Assembly (NCBI RefSeq): GCF_013389455.1
Contig: NZ_CP058278.1
Location: 1,240,001 to 1,304,000 of the forward strand
Source of the DNA: Flavobacterium inviolabile
GTDB lineage: Bacteria; Bacteroidota; Bacteroidia; Flavobacteriales; Flavobacteriaceae
Length of the DNA stretch: 64,000 bases
Direction: 5' to 3'
Position numbers and translations under genes: made by a program. Of the stretch, positions 7,734 through 17,001 are shown one piece after another (the stretch's first letter is position 1; each line of letters opens with the position of its first letter). The notes under the pieces are model-generated. The model made no database searches, had not been told where the DNA came from, and saw only the letters and a program-made list of their open reading frames with translations.

Positions 7734-10700
7734 ATGAAGAAGCTCTACTTTTTAGTGGTCTTGTTATTATCAATTACGGCATTTGCACAACCCATTACCG
7801 TTAATACGAATACGTATACTGTTCCGCAGTTAGTGCAAGACGTGTTGATTAATTCGCAGTGTGCTCAGGTTTCAAATATTACCTGGAGAACCGGTAATAC
7901 AAACGGGCAGAACTCTGAGAACGGCATCGGTTTTTTTCAAAATACCAATGCTGGTTTTCCAATTCAGTCCGGAGTTATTTTAAGTACCGGTAGAGCCATG
8001 TCTGCTCCCGGTCCGAATACCGGAAATTTAAGTGAAGGGGTTAATTCCTGGACAGGAGATGCCGATCTGAAAGCGCAGATGGTTGCTGCAGGAGTAGTGA
8101 ACAATGCCTTTGTTTATAGAAATGCTACCTATCTGCAATTCGACTTCGTTCCTTTAACCGATAGTTTTAGTTTCGAATTTTTATTTGCTTCCGAAGAGTA
8201 TGGAACATATCAGTGTAACGGGGATTATGCTGATGCTTTTGCGTTTATATTGACCAATACAGTTACCGGTCAGGTTACCAATCTGGCAGTTGTGCCGGGT
8301 ACCTCAACACCGATTTCTTCCCTTACAATTAAAAATCAGTTGTACAATGCTATCTGTGTATCCCAGAATCAGGGATTCTTTGGAGCATATTACCCGGAAA
8401 ACGGTTTTCCGCCTGCTCCCATTAACTATATGGGAAGAACAATTCCAATGACGGCATCTTCTACCGTTGTTCCGAATACGCTGTATAAAATTAAAATGGT
8501 AATTGCCGACGGAACCGATACAGGGTTTGACTCTGCGGTATTCCTTAAAGCGGGAAGTTTTAATGTTGGACAGGCTACTTTGGGCGGAGATTTAACAATC
8601 GACAATTTAGCGGCATTGTGTCCGGGTGAAATCAGAACTTTAGATACAGGATTGAATCCTGCTTTTTATACTTTTCAATGGACCTTAAACGGACAGAATA
8701 TTCCGGGTGCTACCGGAGCTTCTTATGGTGTTTCTGCTCCTGGTGTTTATGGGGTGATTATTAATAATAACGGTGGATCTTGTATCCAGCAGCCTACACC
8801 TATTACCGTTGAAGCATTCCCACCGATTGCAGCGGGTAATCCGGTCGATCTGACAAAATGTGGTGACGGAACAACTCCGGTTCCCTTTAATTTAAATGAT
8901 AATTATGCTAATATTTTAGCGGGTCTTGATCCGAGTACAATTATTACCTATCATACCAGCCTTGCCGATGCGGAAATAGGAGCGAACTATATCCCGAATC
9001 CTGCAAATTATCCAACTGCTGTAACTATTCCGATTTTTGTGAATATTTCAACAGGGGAAAATTCCTGTTATGTTATCAGACAATTTAATTTGAATGTAAT
9101 TTCCTGTACAGCCGATCCTGTTACCCCAGGTGATATGCGTGCTTGTGATGTTAACTCGGATAATACAGAAATATTTGATTTAACGGAGCAAAATACCACG
9201 ATATTAGGAGGGCAGTTAGCTGCAGATTATACCATTACTTATCATACCAGCCAGGCCAATGCCGATGCTGATATTAATCCTATAACCCCGGCAAATGCTT
9301 TTCCAAGTTCAGGACAGACAATTTATGTTCGTATGGAAAAAGTGTCGGATCCTATTGTTTATGGAACAACGTCATTCCAGTTAATTCTTGTGGCGTTGCC
9401 AACAGCAACGATTTCCGGTCCGAACGGAATCTGTTCAGGTCAGGCAACTATTGTGTTTTCAGGACCTGCCGGAGCTACCGTTCATTATACTGCAGACGGT
9501 AACCCGGCAGACGTTACGCTGGATGCTACCGGTAACGCAACGGTAACAACTCCTCCGGTAACTGCAGATACTACTTATACTTTAGTAAGTGTTGATTCTA
9601 ATGGTACACCAAACTGTCATAATACGTTAACCGGAAGTGTAACGATTGTATATTACGGATTACCAACGGCTACCATCAGCGGGGCGACAACAATCTGTTC
9701 GGGTGACACAGCGGTGTTGACCTTTAACGGTACACCAAATGCTGTAGTTACCTATACCAATGGTACGACCAATGCGACAGTAACCTTAGACGGTACCGGA
9801 GCAGGAAGTGCAACAGTTGGTCCGTTAACGGCTACAACTACTTACGATTTAGTGAGTGTTGCTGTTGCAGGACCACCGGCTTGTTCACAACCACAAACAG
9901 GAAGTGCTACGATTACTGTAAAAACATTACCGACAGCTACGATCAGCGGACCAGCTTTAGTATGCTCCGGCAGTACTGGTGTGGTAACGATTAACGGTAC
10001 ACCAAACGCTATCGTTACGTATACAGACGGTACGACAACTTATACCATCGCTTTAGATGCAGCGGGTACGGCTACCTTTACAACGGCGCCATTAACAAAC
10101 CCGACGACTTATACTTTAACCAGTGTTGTAACTACTGATGTACCGGCTTGTACAAAAGCCTTAACCGCTTCGATTACTATCGGTATCCAGCCATTACCAG
10201 TTGCTACGGTAACCGGACCAGCTTCAGTATGTTCCGGCAGTACAGCAGAAATTGTGTTTAACGGTACGCCAAATGCTACCGTGACTTATACTACTGATGG
10301 CGGTACTACTACACAAACGGTTACCCTTAACAGTTCCGGAACAGCTACGGTAACTTCACCGGCATTAACCGGCCCGATTACTTACCAGCTAATCAATGTT
10401 GCCTCTAACGGTACACCAGCTTGTAGCCAGCCACAAACCGACAGCCATACGGTAACTACCGTTGTGGCTCCAACAATCAATAACCCGGGTGTATTGGAAG
10501 TATGTGATGCTAATAACGACGGCTTCGAAACCTTTAACCTGAGTACTGTAATTCCTCAGATAACAGGTGGTGATCCGAACTTAACCGTTACTTTCCATGA
10601 AACCCCGCAAGATGCGCAGTTAGGAAACTATCCTATCACGATGCCATTGTATACGAACATTAACCCGAACACACAGATTCTGTATATCAGAGTGGTGAAT

Positions 10701-13700
10701 ACCGGTGTTAATGCCTGTGCTTCCTTTACAACCCTTACTTTGGTTGTAAACCCACGTCCGATCATTGCACCAGTTGTAACGGATTATGTATTGTGTGAAA
10801 CCAGTACTCCGGGCGACGGCTTTGAAGTATTTAACTTAAACACTAAAGATACTGAAGTAATTAACGGACAACCAGGCGTTACCGTTACGTACTATACCAA
10901 TCAGGCAGATGCCTTAGCTGGAAATAATGCTATCGTTACCCCGGGAACGTATACCAATGCGACCAATCCGGAAACGATCTGGTACCAGTTGAAAAACATA
11001 CACGGTTGTATCGCAGTAGGCTCATTCAAACTAATGGTTAACCCATTACCGGTTGTGCCAATGCCAGTACCGGCTTACTCATTATGTGACTATACCGGAC
11101 TACCATTACATGAAGAATTTGATTTATCGACTAAGATTCCGGAAATCATCGGAACCACAACAGGATTGAATGTAACGTTCTATTTCAGCCAGGCAGATGC
11201 TCAGGCAGGAGTAGCCGGTACCGAATTACCATTGTTGTATACCAACCAAGTACCTACAGTACAAACCATTTTTGTACGTGTAGAAAACACCACCACACAT
11301 TGCTTTAGCGTAACAGCTATGGATTTACGAGTAGAACCGCTTCCGGTTTTAGTCATGCCAACAGCAGCCGTGATGGTATGTGATACCAACAGTAACGGCT
11401 TTAGCAGCTTTGACCTGACGGCTTTAATTCCGAACATGTTAAACGGAGAGCCAAACGTAGCGGTAAGCTTCTACGAAACCCAGACCAATGCAGAAAACGG
11501 CTTAGACCCTATTACAACGAACCCTTACGACAACATTAACCCGTTCACCCAAACCCTATGGGTATTGGCCACCAACACGGTTACCGGTTGTAAGAGTGTT
11601 TACTCGTTCAACCTTCAGGTAAACTCCGCACCGGAGATCCCTACGTTGATTGACTTAACCAAATGTGATGAAGACAATAACCCTCATGACAACCAGACCT
11701 ATTTTGACCTGACGGTACAAACTCCGATCCTGTTAACGGCGCAAACCGGTCCTGCAACAGACTATGAAGTACGTTACTTTGTATCTCAGGCATTTGCCGA
11801 GGCAGGAACACCGTTTATCGTGAGTGATGCTAACTTTATGGGAACAGACGGTCAGGACATCTGGGTACGTATCAACAACCTGGTAACAGGCTGTCATAAC
11901 ATCACGCGCTTCAAATTACATGTGAACAGTCCGTTACTGTTAACCCAGCCGGATCAGATCACCAAATGTGATGAAGCCTTACCAAATGACCAACGCACAG
12001 AATTTGACTTAACCATCAGAGAAAACCAGATCACAGGCGGAGCAACAGGTTATACCTTTGCTTACTATGCCAGTACGGTTATTCCACCAGCTGCGGGTAC
12101 TTTAATTACCACTCCTACAGCTTATACGAACACTGCTACAGCCCAATCGATCGTGATTGGCGTGACCAGCAACGAAGGCTGTACGAGCTATATTCGTATG
12201 ACGATCCGTGTAACTCCGTTACCGGAACCGAAATTCGATCCGCAGCCAATAGTAACCTGTGATGATGCTTATCCAAACGATGGTATCACCACTGTAGATG
12301 TGACAGTTAATGCAACCTATATCCAAAACGGAGACCCTACTTATGTATTGACCTACCATGCGAGTCAGGCCGATGCAGAAGCAGGAGTAAACCCAATTGC
12401 TACACCAACCAACTGGTCTAACCAGGATGCTAACGGAAACGCGCTTCAAAGCGTATGGATCCGCGTAACTACGGCTCCGGCAAGTGCGGCAGACAGATGC
12501 TCTTTAGTAGTAGAACAACCAATCGTGGTAAACCCATTACCGGCAGTTGGTCCGATGACTACGTATTACCTGTGTCAGCCAGGTACCAGCGGCAGTGGCA
12601 TCTTTGATCTAACCACCAAAGACCCGCAAGCCTTGGCAGGTCAGAACCCGGCCGACTTTACGGTAACTTACCATGAAAGCCATGCCGATGCCCAGAACAA
12701 TACCGCTATTATCACTACGCCATCGAATTACCCGTATACGAATGTAATTCCGGCGAAAGTTATCGGTGTTCGTATTGTGAACAATGCAACAGGATGTGTG
12801 AACACAGCCTTCTTTGAACTGTTAGTAGAAGAGGAAGCGACCGCCACGGCTCCGGATCCTGCAGATACAACAGTTTGTGATGAAGACGGCACGAACGATG
12901 GCTTCCATACCTTTGACCTTACAGACTTATTGGATGCTCAGATCATGAACGGTCAGACCAATCCGGATTATGTGATTCATTATTATGCCAATGCCCAGGA
13001 TCTGATCAATAACAACCCGATTCCAGCCAGTACAAACCCGGCGGATAACGGACATGTTATTTTCACCAATACGATTGCTTACCAGCAAACGATAATCGCT
13101 CAGGTTACCCATACGACAACCGTTTCCGGCTGTCCTGCAAATGTAGATGTGATCCTGGTTGTTAACCCGCTACCGGAACCAACACCAAACGGCGGATTTG
13201 TATGTATTGACCAGGAAACCGGAACAGTACTAAGCACCCATATCATCAACAGTGGCCTGGATGCAGCGACTTACAGTTTTGAATGGTTTGATGGCACAAC
13301 GCTAATTGCAGGAGAAACCGGACCGACATTAGAAGTGAACCACCCGGCGACTTACTCAGTGGTAGCTACAAACATTGCTACAGGATGTCAGAACCTACCG
13401 GTATCGGTAACGGTAACCCAATCGGAACCGGCAGCAGTTACAGCTTATGTATCGAATGCGTTTACCGATAACCAGACCATTACGGTTGAAGCGATCGGAA
13501 TCGGAGAATATGTTTACCAATTGGATGAAGGCGATATTCAAACGAGCCCTGTATTTGAGAACGTAACCCATGGTTCCCATACGGTAACGGTATATGACAA
13601 TAAAGGTTGTGCGAGTGTAACGATCCCTGTAACGGCGATCAACTATCCGCATTACTTTACTCCAAATGGTGATAATTACCATGACACTTGGAATATTGGC

Positions 13701-13907
13701 GATTTAGAGAATGATGCAAGCGCAAAAATTTATATATTTGACCGATACGGAAAATTATTAAAACAGATCAAACCATCAAAAGTTACGGGTTGGGATGGAA
13801 CGTTAAACGGTCAGCCGTTACCATCTACGGATTACTGGTTTACAGTGACCTATACCGAACAAGGACAATTAAAAGAATTTAAAGCCCATTTCTCATTAAA
13901 AAGATAA
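7734..13907 (+). CDS. Giant T9SS type B cargo protein (adhesin) with choice-of-anchor L domain
   Basis: This 2057-residue secreted or cell-surface protein has a signal peptide (about 1-19, ending FAQ). A choice-of-anchor L domain follows (about 20-285; PQLVQDVLI, FASEEYGTYQC, DSAVFLKAGSF). Next come about 11 modules of 95-100 residues beginning with Cys-Asp and an Asp-rich loop ahead of FDL or FNL (first ones near nt 8861 and 9140, the rest from 10501 to about 13160). Four Ig-like modules starting TATISGP or similar interrupt them (nt 9393-10460). The last 90 residues are a gliding-motility-type C-terminal domain (YFTPNGDNYHDTW, FDRYGKLL), the type B T9SS sorting signal. The SprF-like gene starts 3 bases downstream. 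Ligand unknown. Confidence 0.93.
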   Translation: MKKLYFLVVLLLSITAFAQPITVNTNTYTVPQLVQDVLINSQCAQVSNITWRTGNTNGQNSENGIGFFQNTNAGFPIQSGVILSTGRAMSAPGPNTGNLSEGVNSWTGDADLKAQMVAAGVVNNAFVYRNATYLQFDFVPLTDSFSFEFLFASEEYGTYQCNGDYADAFAFILTNTVTGQVTNLAVVPGTSTPISSLTIKNQLYNAICVSQNQGFFGAYYPENGFPPAPINYMGRTIPMTASSTVVPNTLYKIKMVIADGTDTGFDSAVFLKAGSFNVGQATLGGDLTIDNLAALCPGEIRTLDTGLNPAFYTFQWTLNGQNIPGATGASYGVSAPGVYGVIINNNGGSCIQQPTPITVEAFPPIAAGNPVDLTKCGDGTTPVPFNLNDNYANILAGLDPSTIITYHTSLADAEIGANYIPNPANYPTAVTIPIFVNISTGENSCYVIRQFNLNVISCTADPVTPGDMRACDVNSDNTEIFDLTEQNTTILGGQLAADYTITYHTSQANADADINPITPANAFPSSGQTIYVRMEKVSDPIVYGTTSFQLILVALPTATISGPNGICSGQATIVFSGPAGATVHYTADGNPADVTLDATGNATVTTPPVTADTTYTLVSVDSNGTPNCHNTLTGSVTIVYYGLPTATISGATTICSGDTAVLTFNGTPNAVVTYTNGTTNATVTLDGTGAGSATVGPLTATTTYDLVSVAVAGPPACSQPQTGSATITVKTLPTATISGPALVCSGSTGVVTINGTPNAIVTYTDGTTTYTIALDAAGTATFTTAPLTNPTTYTLTSVVTTDVPACTKALTASITIGIQPLPVATVTGPASVCSGSTAEIVFNGTPNATVTYTTDGGTTTQTVTLNSSGTATVTSPALTGPITYQLINVASNGTPACSQPQTDSHTVTTVVAPTINNPGVLEVCDANNDGFETFNLSTVIPQITGGDPNLTVTFHETPQDAQLGNYPITMPLYTNINPNTQILYIRVVNTGVNACASFTTLTLVVNPRPIIAPVVTDYVLCETSTPGDGFEVFNLNTKDTEVINGQPGVTVTYYTNQADALAGNNAIVTPGTYTNATNPETIWYQLKNIHGCIAVGSFKLMVNPLPVVPMPVPAYSLCDYTGLPLHEEFDLSTKIPEIIGTTTGLNVTFYFSQADAQAGVAGTELPLLYTNQVPTVQTIFVRVENTTTHCFSVTAMDLRVEPLPVLVMPTAAVMVCDTNSNGFSSFDLTALIPNMLNGEPNVAVSFYETQTNAENGLDPITTNPYDNINPFTQTLWVLATNTVTGCKSVYSFNLQVNSAPEIPTLIDLTKCDEDNNPHDNQTYFDLTVQTPILLTAQTGPATDYEVRYFVSQAFAEAGTPFIVSDANFMGTDGQDIWVRINNLVTGCHNITRFKLHVNSPLLLTQPDQITKCDEALPNDQRTEFDLTIRENQITGGATGYTFAYYASTVIPPAAGTLITTPTAYTNTATAQSIVIGVTSNEGCTSYIRMTIRVTPLPEPKFDPQPIVTCDDAYPNDGITTVDVTVNATYIQNGDPTYVLTYHASQADAEAGVNPIATPTNWSNQDANGNALQSVWIRVTTAPASAADRCSLVVEQPIVVNPLPAVGPMTTYYLCQPGTSGSGIFDLTTKDPQALAGQNPADFTVTYHESHADAQNNTAIITTPSNYPYTNVIPAKVIGVRIVNNATGCVNTAFFELLVEEEATATAPDPADTTVCDEDGTNDGFHTFDLTDLLDAQIMNGQTNPDYVIHYYANAQDLINNNPIPASTNPADNGHVIFTNTIAYQQTIIAQVTHTTTVSGCPANVDVILVVNPLPEPTPNGGFVCIDQETGTVLSTHIINSGLDAATYSFEWFDGTTLIAGETGPTLEVNHPATYSVVATNIATGCQNLPVSVTVTQSEPAAVTAYVSNAFTDNQTITVEAIGIGEYVYQLDEGDIQTSPVFENVTHGSHTVTVYDNKGCASVTIPVTAINYPHYFTPNGDNYHDTWNIGDLENDASAKIYIFDRYGKLLKQIKPSKVTGWDGTLNGQPLPSTDYWFTVTYTEQGQLKEFKAHFSLKR

Positions 13908-13910
13908 CTC

Positions 13911-14909
13911 ATGAATATTTTTAAAAAACGTTATTTAGTTTTAGCATTATTTTTATCACAAATGTCTTTCGCACAGGAAGGGATTGCAGTTTATTCAGAT
14001 TATTTATCGGATAACTATTATTTGATACACCCATCAATGGCGGGAGCTGCTAATTGTGGTAAAATAAGATTAACAGCCCGACAACAATGGTTTGGGCAGG
14101 ATGATGCTCCGGCATTACAAACTTTGAGTTTTAATACCAGCGTTGGAGAACAGTCCGGTATTGGTATTATCGCTTTTAATGATAAAAATGGGTATCATTC
14201 TCAAGTGGGAGGGAAATTGACTTATGCACACCACATCCGATTTTCAAGAGGTGTAAACGACTTGAATCAGTTATCTTTCGGTATGAGTGCAGGGTTAGTA
14301 CAAAGTACTTTAGATGAGTCTAAATTCGGTCCTGAGTTTGATCCGATTATTGACGGAGGAATGAAACAGAAAGATTCTTATTTTAATGTTGATTTAGGGG
14401 CTTCATATCATTTCTTGGATTTCTATACGCATTTCACTGTTAAAAATGCCGTATCGAATAAAAGAGATATCTATACAGATGTGGAAAGCGATAACCTTAG
14501 AAAATACTTATGGAGTGCAGGTTATGTTTTTGGAAACAGAGATAACGGCCTGTCATGGGAGCCATCTTTCATGTTACAGTATGTAGATAAAACAAAAGAG
14601 AAAACGTTTGATATCAACCTGAAAGTTTATAAAGAAATGGATTTCGGTAAACTTTGGGGAGGATTGTCTTATAGAAGAAGTTTTGACGGTGCTCAATATG
14701 TGGCCGACAACAGTGTGAGTGATCAGAAGTTGCAATACATCACGCCGATTGTTGGTGTGAATTATAAAAACTTTATGTTTGCGTATACCTATTCTCACTT
14801 AACTGGAGATGTTAAGTTTGATAATTCAGGATTTCACCAGATCACATTGGGTATTAATCTTTTCTGTAAAAGAGAACCATACGATTGTAACTGTCCTGCA
14901 GTTAATTAA
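13911..14909 (+). CDS. PorP/SprF-family type IX secretion membrane protein
   Basis: This 332-residue outer-membrane beta-barrel protein has a signal peptide (about 1-22, MSFAQ) and the family hallmark of a start near YLIHPSMAGAANCGKIRLTARQQW. In Flavobacterium johnsoniae SprF is needed to secrete the type B cargo SprB encoded beside it. By that precedent this protein serves the adhesin encoded immediately upstream. It differs clearly from the two identical SprF-like proteins at 40.5 and 49.1 kb and has no OmpA-family gene after it. A terminator follows. Confidence 0.92.
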   Translation: MNIFKKRYLVLALFLSQMSFAQEGIAVYSDYLSDNYYLIHPSMAGAANCGKIRLTARQQWFGQDDAPALQTLSFNTSVGEQSGIGIIAFNDKNGYHSQVGGKLTYAHHIRFSRGVNDLNQLSFGMSAGLVQSTLDESKFGPEFDPIIDGGMKQKDSYFNVDLGASYHFLDFYTHFTVKNAVSNKRDIYTDVESDNLRKYLWSAGYVFGNRDNGLSWEPSFMLQYVDKTKEKTFDINLKVYKEMDFGKLWGGLSYRRSFDGAQYVADNSVSDQKLQYITPIVGVNYKNFMFAYTYSHLTGDVKFDNSGFHQITLGINLFCKREPYDCNCPAVN

Positions 14910-14930
14910 TTATAAAGAGATTATTAATTC

Positions 14931-14961
14931 CGTCCCGATTTTATTCGGGACGATTTTTTTT
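14931..14961 (+). terminator. Rho-independent terminator of the adhesin/SprF operon
   Basis: CGTCCCGA (14931-14938), loop TTTTAT, TCGGGACG (14945-14952), then a run of Ts. Confidence 0.88.
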
Positions 14962-14969
14962 GAGATAGT

Positions 14970-15479
14970 ATGATCATTAAAGAAGTCAGAGGGAAATACC
15001 CTCAAATCCCGGAAGATTGTTATGTAGCGGAAAACGCAACTATTGTCGGAGAAGTTACATTTGGAAAATCATGCAGCGTTTGGTTTAATACGGTGATCAG
15101 GGGTGATGTGAATTTTATCAGTATAGGCGATAAGGTGAATATCCAGGACGGTGCAGTAATACACTGTACGTATGAAAAGCATCCGACCATTATCGGGAAT
15201 AACGTTTCTATAGGCCATAACGCGATCGTACACGGCTGTACGGTTAAAGATAATGTCCTGATAGGTATGGGAGCCATTGTGATGGATAATTGCGTTATAG
15301 AGAGCAATTCTATCGTTGCGGCGGGTTCTGTGGTTACGCAGAATACGGTTGTGGAATCCGGGACCATTTATGCAGGTGTTCCGGCTAAGAAAGTTAAAGA
15401 TATTAATGCCTCCGATTTTGCCGGTGAAATTGAACGGATTTCGAATAATTACGTCATGTATTCAAGCTGGTTTAAATAG
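14970..15479 (+). CDS. Gamma-class carbonic anhydrase family protein
   Basis: This 169-residue left-handed beta-helix protein is built of hexapeptide repeats (about 15-135). The three zinc-binding His positions of the gamma class appear in VIHCTYEKH and in IGHNAIVHGC. The C-terminal alpha-helix (about 145-165) is present. Members hydrate CO2 or act as related acyl or CoA-binding proteins; which applies here cannot be settled from sequence. It starts only 9 bases after the T-run of the preceding terminator, so its promoter must overlap that region or rely on read-through. Confidence 0.9.
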   Translation: MIIKEVRGKYPQIPEDCYVAENATIVGEVTFGKSCSVWFNTVIRGDVNFISIGDKVNIQDGAVIHCTYEKHPTIIGNNVSIGHNAIVHGCTVKDNVLIGMGAIVMDNCVIESNSIVAAGSVVTQNTVVESGTIYAGVPAKKVKDINASDFAGEIERISNNYVMYSSWFK

Positions 15480-15497
15480 CAGGCTTTAAATAGTATA

Positions 15498-15526
15498 AAA
15501 AAAGGCACTTCATTGAAGTGCCTTTT
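15498..15526. terminator. Bidirectional terminator between carbonic anhydrase and lanthipeptide genes
   Basis: AAAAAGGCACTTC, a 3-base loop and GAAGTGCCTTTTT form a near-perfect palindrome with A/T tails on both sides. It can end transcription from both convergent genes. Confidence 0.88.
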
Positions 15527-15532
15527 TATTTT

Positions 15533-15781
15533 TTAATGACCGATTACAACACATTTATTGTTGAAAGTAGGGCAAACAGCATTCATGGTTGGTGAACCCG
15601 GGCAGATGCCTAATTTTGTAGCACTAACAGTAGTGTCGTTAACCGGACATGGCGTGCACATCATAAGCGTACTGGTAGCAGTTGTATCTGCTTTTCCTCC
15701 GTTTAACTGGCTTGCCTGATTTGAATTTAAACGACTGATCGTCATTTTATCTAAACTTAATTTTAGGTTTTTCTTTTTCAT
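15533..15781 (-). CDS. Class I lanthipeptide precursor 1
   Basis: This 82-residue precursor has a 29-residue leader (starting MKKKNLKLSLDKMTISRLNS and ending LNGG) and a 53-residue core. The core holds five Cys and many Thr/Ser, e.g. MCTPCP, LGICPGSPTMNAVCP and NKCVV. The leader ends in Gly-Gly, typical of C39-protease processing. I chose the ATG at 15781 because it matches the starts of the three paralogues; an upstream ATG would add 11 residues absent from them. It is the last of four precursor genes and is followed by a terminator. Expected modification is Thr/Ser dehydration by the split LanB and Cys cyclisation by LanC encoded upstream. Confidence 0.88.
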   Translation of the reverse strand: MKKKNLKLSLDKMTISRLNSNQASQLNGGKADTTATSTLMMCTPCPVNDTTVSATKLGICPGSPTMNAVCPTFNNKCVVIGH

Positions 15782-15888
15782 GATTTGAATTAAAAAGGGT
15801 TTACTGTAAAACATTTTCTTTGTGATGAAGAAAATGTACTTTTAAAAGTCAGGCAAACCGTATTCGCAACGGGTCTGTTACGACTGAC

Positions 15889-15960
15889 TTACTTGTTTGC
15901 CTGATTAGCGCTTAAACGCCTGATTTTTATTTGTTTTAAATTGATGTTGGATTTAATTCT
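15889..15960 (-). pseudogene. Decayed remnant of a fifth lanthipeptide precursor
   Basis: One minus-strand frame here reads NLKQIKIRRLSANQANK and then stop. It aligns without gaps to the leader of the intact precursors (SLDKMTISRLNSNQASQ), sharing Leu, Ile, Arg-Leu and Asn-Gln-Ala at the same spacing. There is no ATG, the frame stops before the Gly-Gly, and no Cys-rich core follows. It sits between precursors 1 and 2, where a tandem copy would be expected. A 10-bp inverted repeat, TCAGGCAAAC (15849-15858) and GTTTGCCTGA (15895-15904), overlaps its 3' end. Confidence 0.6.
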
Positions 15961-15973
15961 TTATAATTGGGAA

Positions 15974-16240
15974 TTAAAATCCTCCTCCGATACATTTTTT
16001 CTGTAAGGATGCACATGCTGTATTGAAAGTCGGACAAACGGCATTCATAGTTGGCGAACCCGGGCAGATGCCTAATTTTGTAGCACTAACAGTAGTGTTG
16101 TCAACCGGACATGGTGTACACATCATAAGTGTGCTGGTAACGGTAGTGTCTGCACCACCGTTTAACTGACTTGCCTGGTTAGAGTTTAAACGACTGATTG
16201 TCATTTTGTCTAGACTTAATTTTAAATTCTTTTTTTTCAT
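15974..16240 (-). CDS. Class I lanthipeptide precursor 2
   Basis: This 88-residue precursor has a leader almost identical to that of precursor 1, ending LNGG at residue 29. The 59-residue core has six Cys: MCTPCP, GICPGSP, AVCP, then NTACASLQKKCIGGGF. The first 40 or so core residues nearly match precursor 1. The C-terminal segment is longer and carries an extra Cys, so the ring pattern there should differ. It lies 39 bases downstream of precursor 3 on the same strand. Confidence 0.9.
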   Translation of the reverse strand: MKKKNLKLSLDKMTISRLNSNQASQLNGGADTTVTSTLMMCTPCPVDNTTVSATKLGICPGSPTMNAVCPTFNTACASLQKKCIGGGF

Positions 16241-16279
16241 AATTAAATTGATTTATTTATTGGTATTTGACTAATAAGC

Positions 16280-16525
16280 TTATAATTGGGTAATGCATTT
16301 CTTTTGAAAAGACTGGCAATTACTGGTTAATCCGGGGTCGGTCGGGCAAATAGAACCACATTGTGTACGTGCCGTTGCTACAGTACCTGTATCGCCCGGA
16401 CAGGGAGAGCAGATATTCGTGAGTGTAGTGTTTGCAACACCACCGTTTAACCGGCTTGCCTGGTTGGAGTTCAGACGGCTGATCGTCATTTTGTCTAAAC
16501 TTAATTTCAGATTCTTTTTCTTCAT
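16280..16525 (-). CDS. Class I lanthipeptide precursor 3 (divergent core)
   Basis: This 81-residue precursor has the same leader with one change (ASRLNGG for ASQLNGG). Its 52-residue core is the most divergent of the set. It keeps a C-x-x-C pair (ICSPCPGD) and a C-terminal FQKKC, but the middle is replaced by TQCGSICPTDPGLTSNC. There are six Cys in total. A 15-bp hairpin separates it from precursor 4, and I see no -7 box of its own, so it may depend on read-through. Confidence 0.9.
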   Translation of the reverse strand: MKKKNLKLSLDKMTISRLNSNQASRLNGGVANTTLTNICSPCPGDTGTVATARTQCGSICPTDPGLTSNCQSFQKKCITQL

Positions 16526-16555
16526 AATTAGTACTGGGTGTTATGGTAGGTATAA

Positions 16556-16588
16556 ACAATAAAAGGACATGAAATGTCCTTTTATTGT
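16556..16588. terminator. Strong hairpin between precursors 4 and 3
   Basis: ACAATAAAAGGACAT (16556-16570), loop GAA, ATGTCCTTTTATTGT (16574-16588) form a perfect 15-bp stem starting 2 bases past the precursor 4 stop codon. It is AT-rich at its base, like an intrinsic terminator, and may attenuate transcription so that precursor 4 is made in excess of the others. Confidence 0.75.
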
Positions 16589-16589
16589 T

Positions 16590-16829
16590 TTATTGGCTAA
16601 TGCATTTTTTGTTAAAACTTGGGCAAACCGCGTTCATTGTTGGTGAATCAGGGCAAAGTCCTAATTTTGTAGCATTTATTGAAGTGTCATTTGGACAAGG
16701 TGTACACATTAATAGGGTACTGGTAACAGTTGTGTCTGCTTTTCCGCCATTTAACTGACTTGCCTGATTTGAGTTTAAACGACTAATAGTCATTTTATCT
16801 AAACTTAACTTTACGTTTTTTTTCTTCAT
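16590..16829 (-). CDS. Class I lanthipeptide precursor 4
   Basis: This 79-residue precursor has the shared leader (KKKNVKLSLDKMTISRLN, ending LNGG) and a 50-residue core with five Cys (MCTPCPND, LGLCPDSP, AVCP, KKCISQ). The core resembles those of precursors 1 and 2. It is the precursor closest to the modification genes, 172 bases after the LanB C-terminal gene, and has its own predicted -7 box upstream. A terminator-like hairpin follows at once. Confidence 0.9.
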   Translation of the reverse strand: MKKKNVKLSLDKMTISRLNSNQASQLNGGKADTTVTSTLLMCTPCPNDTSINATKLGLCPDSPTMNAVCPSFNKKCISQ

Positions 16830-16880
16830 AATCTAAATAAAAAATGTATAACGGTTAGATTTATTGTAATCGGTTGTATC

Positions 16881-16888
16881 CAAATGTA
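16881..16888 (-). promoter_or_regulatory. Predicted -7 promoter box for the lanthipeptide precursors
   Basis: TACATTTG on the minus strand matches TAnnTTTG and gives a leader of about 45 bases before precursor 4. It lies in the 172-base AT-rich gap after the modification genes. The precursors could therefore be expressed apart from the enzymes. Confidence 0.5.
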
Positions 16889-17001
16889 AGAAAAATTTAC
16901 ATGTTTGTTTTTTATTTTTTAGTTAAATTATGTTAAAGTTTAATATTAAGTTTTGTGTAATGTTTTATATGGTGATTTTAATGTAATAAAACAATGAAAC
17001 C

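Noticed and set aside
16830..17001. Additional small precursor gene between the LanB C-terminal gene and precursor 4
   Set aside because: I read this AT-rich gap on the minus strand and found no leader-like segment; only a promoter-like box.
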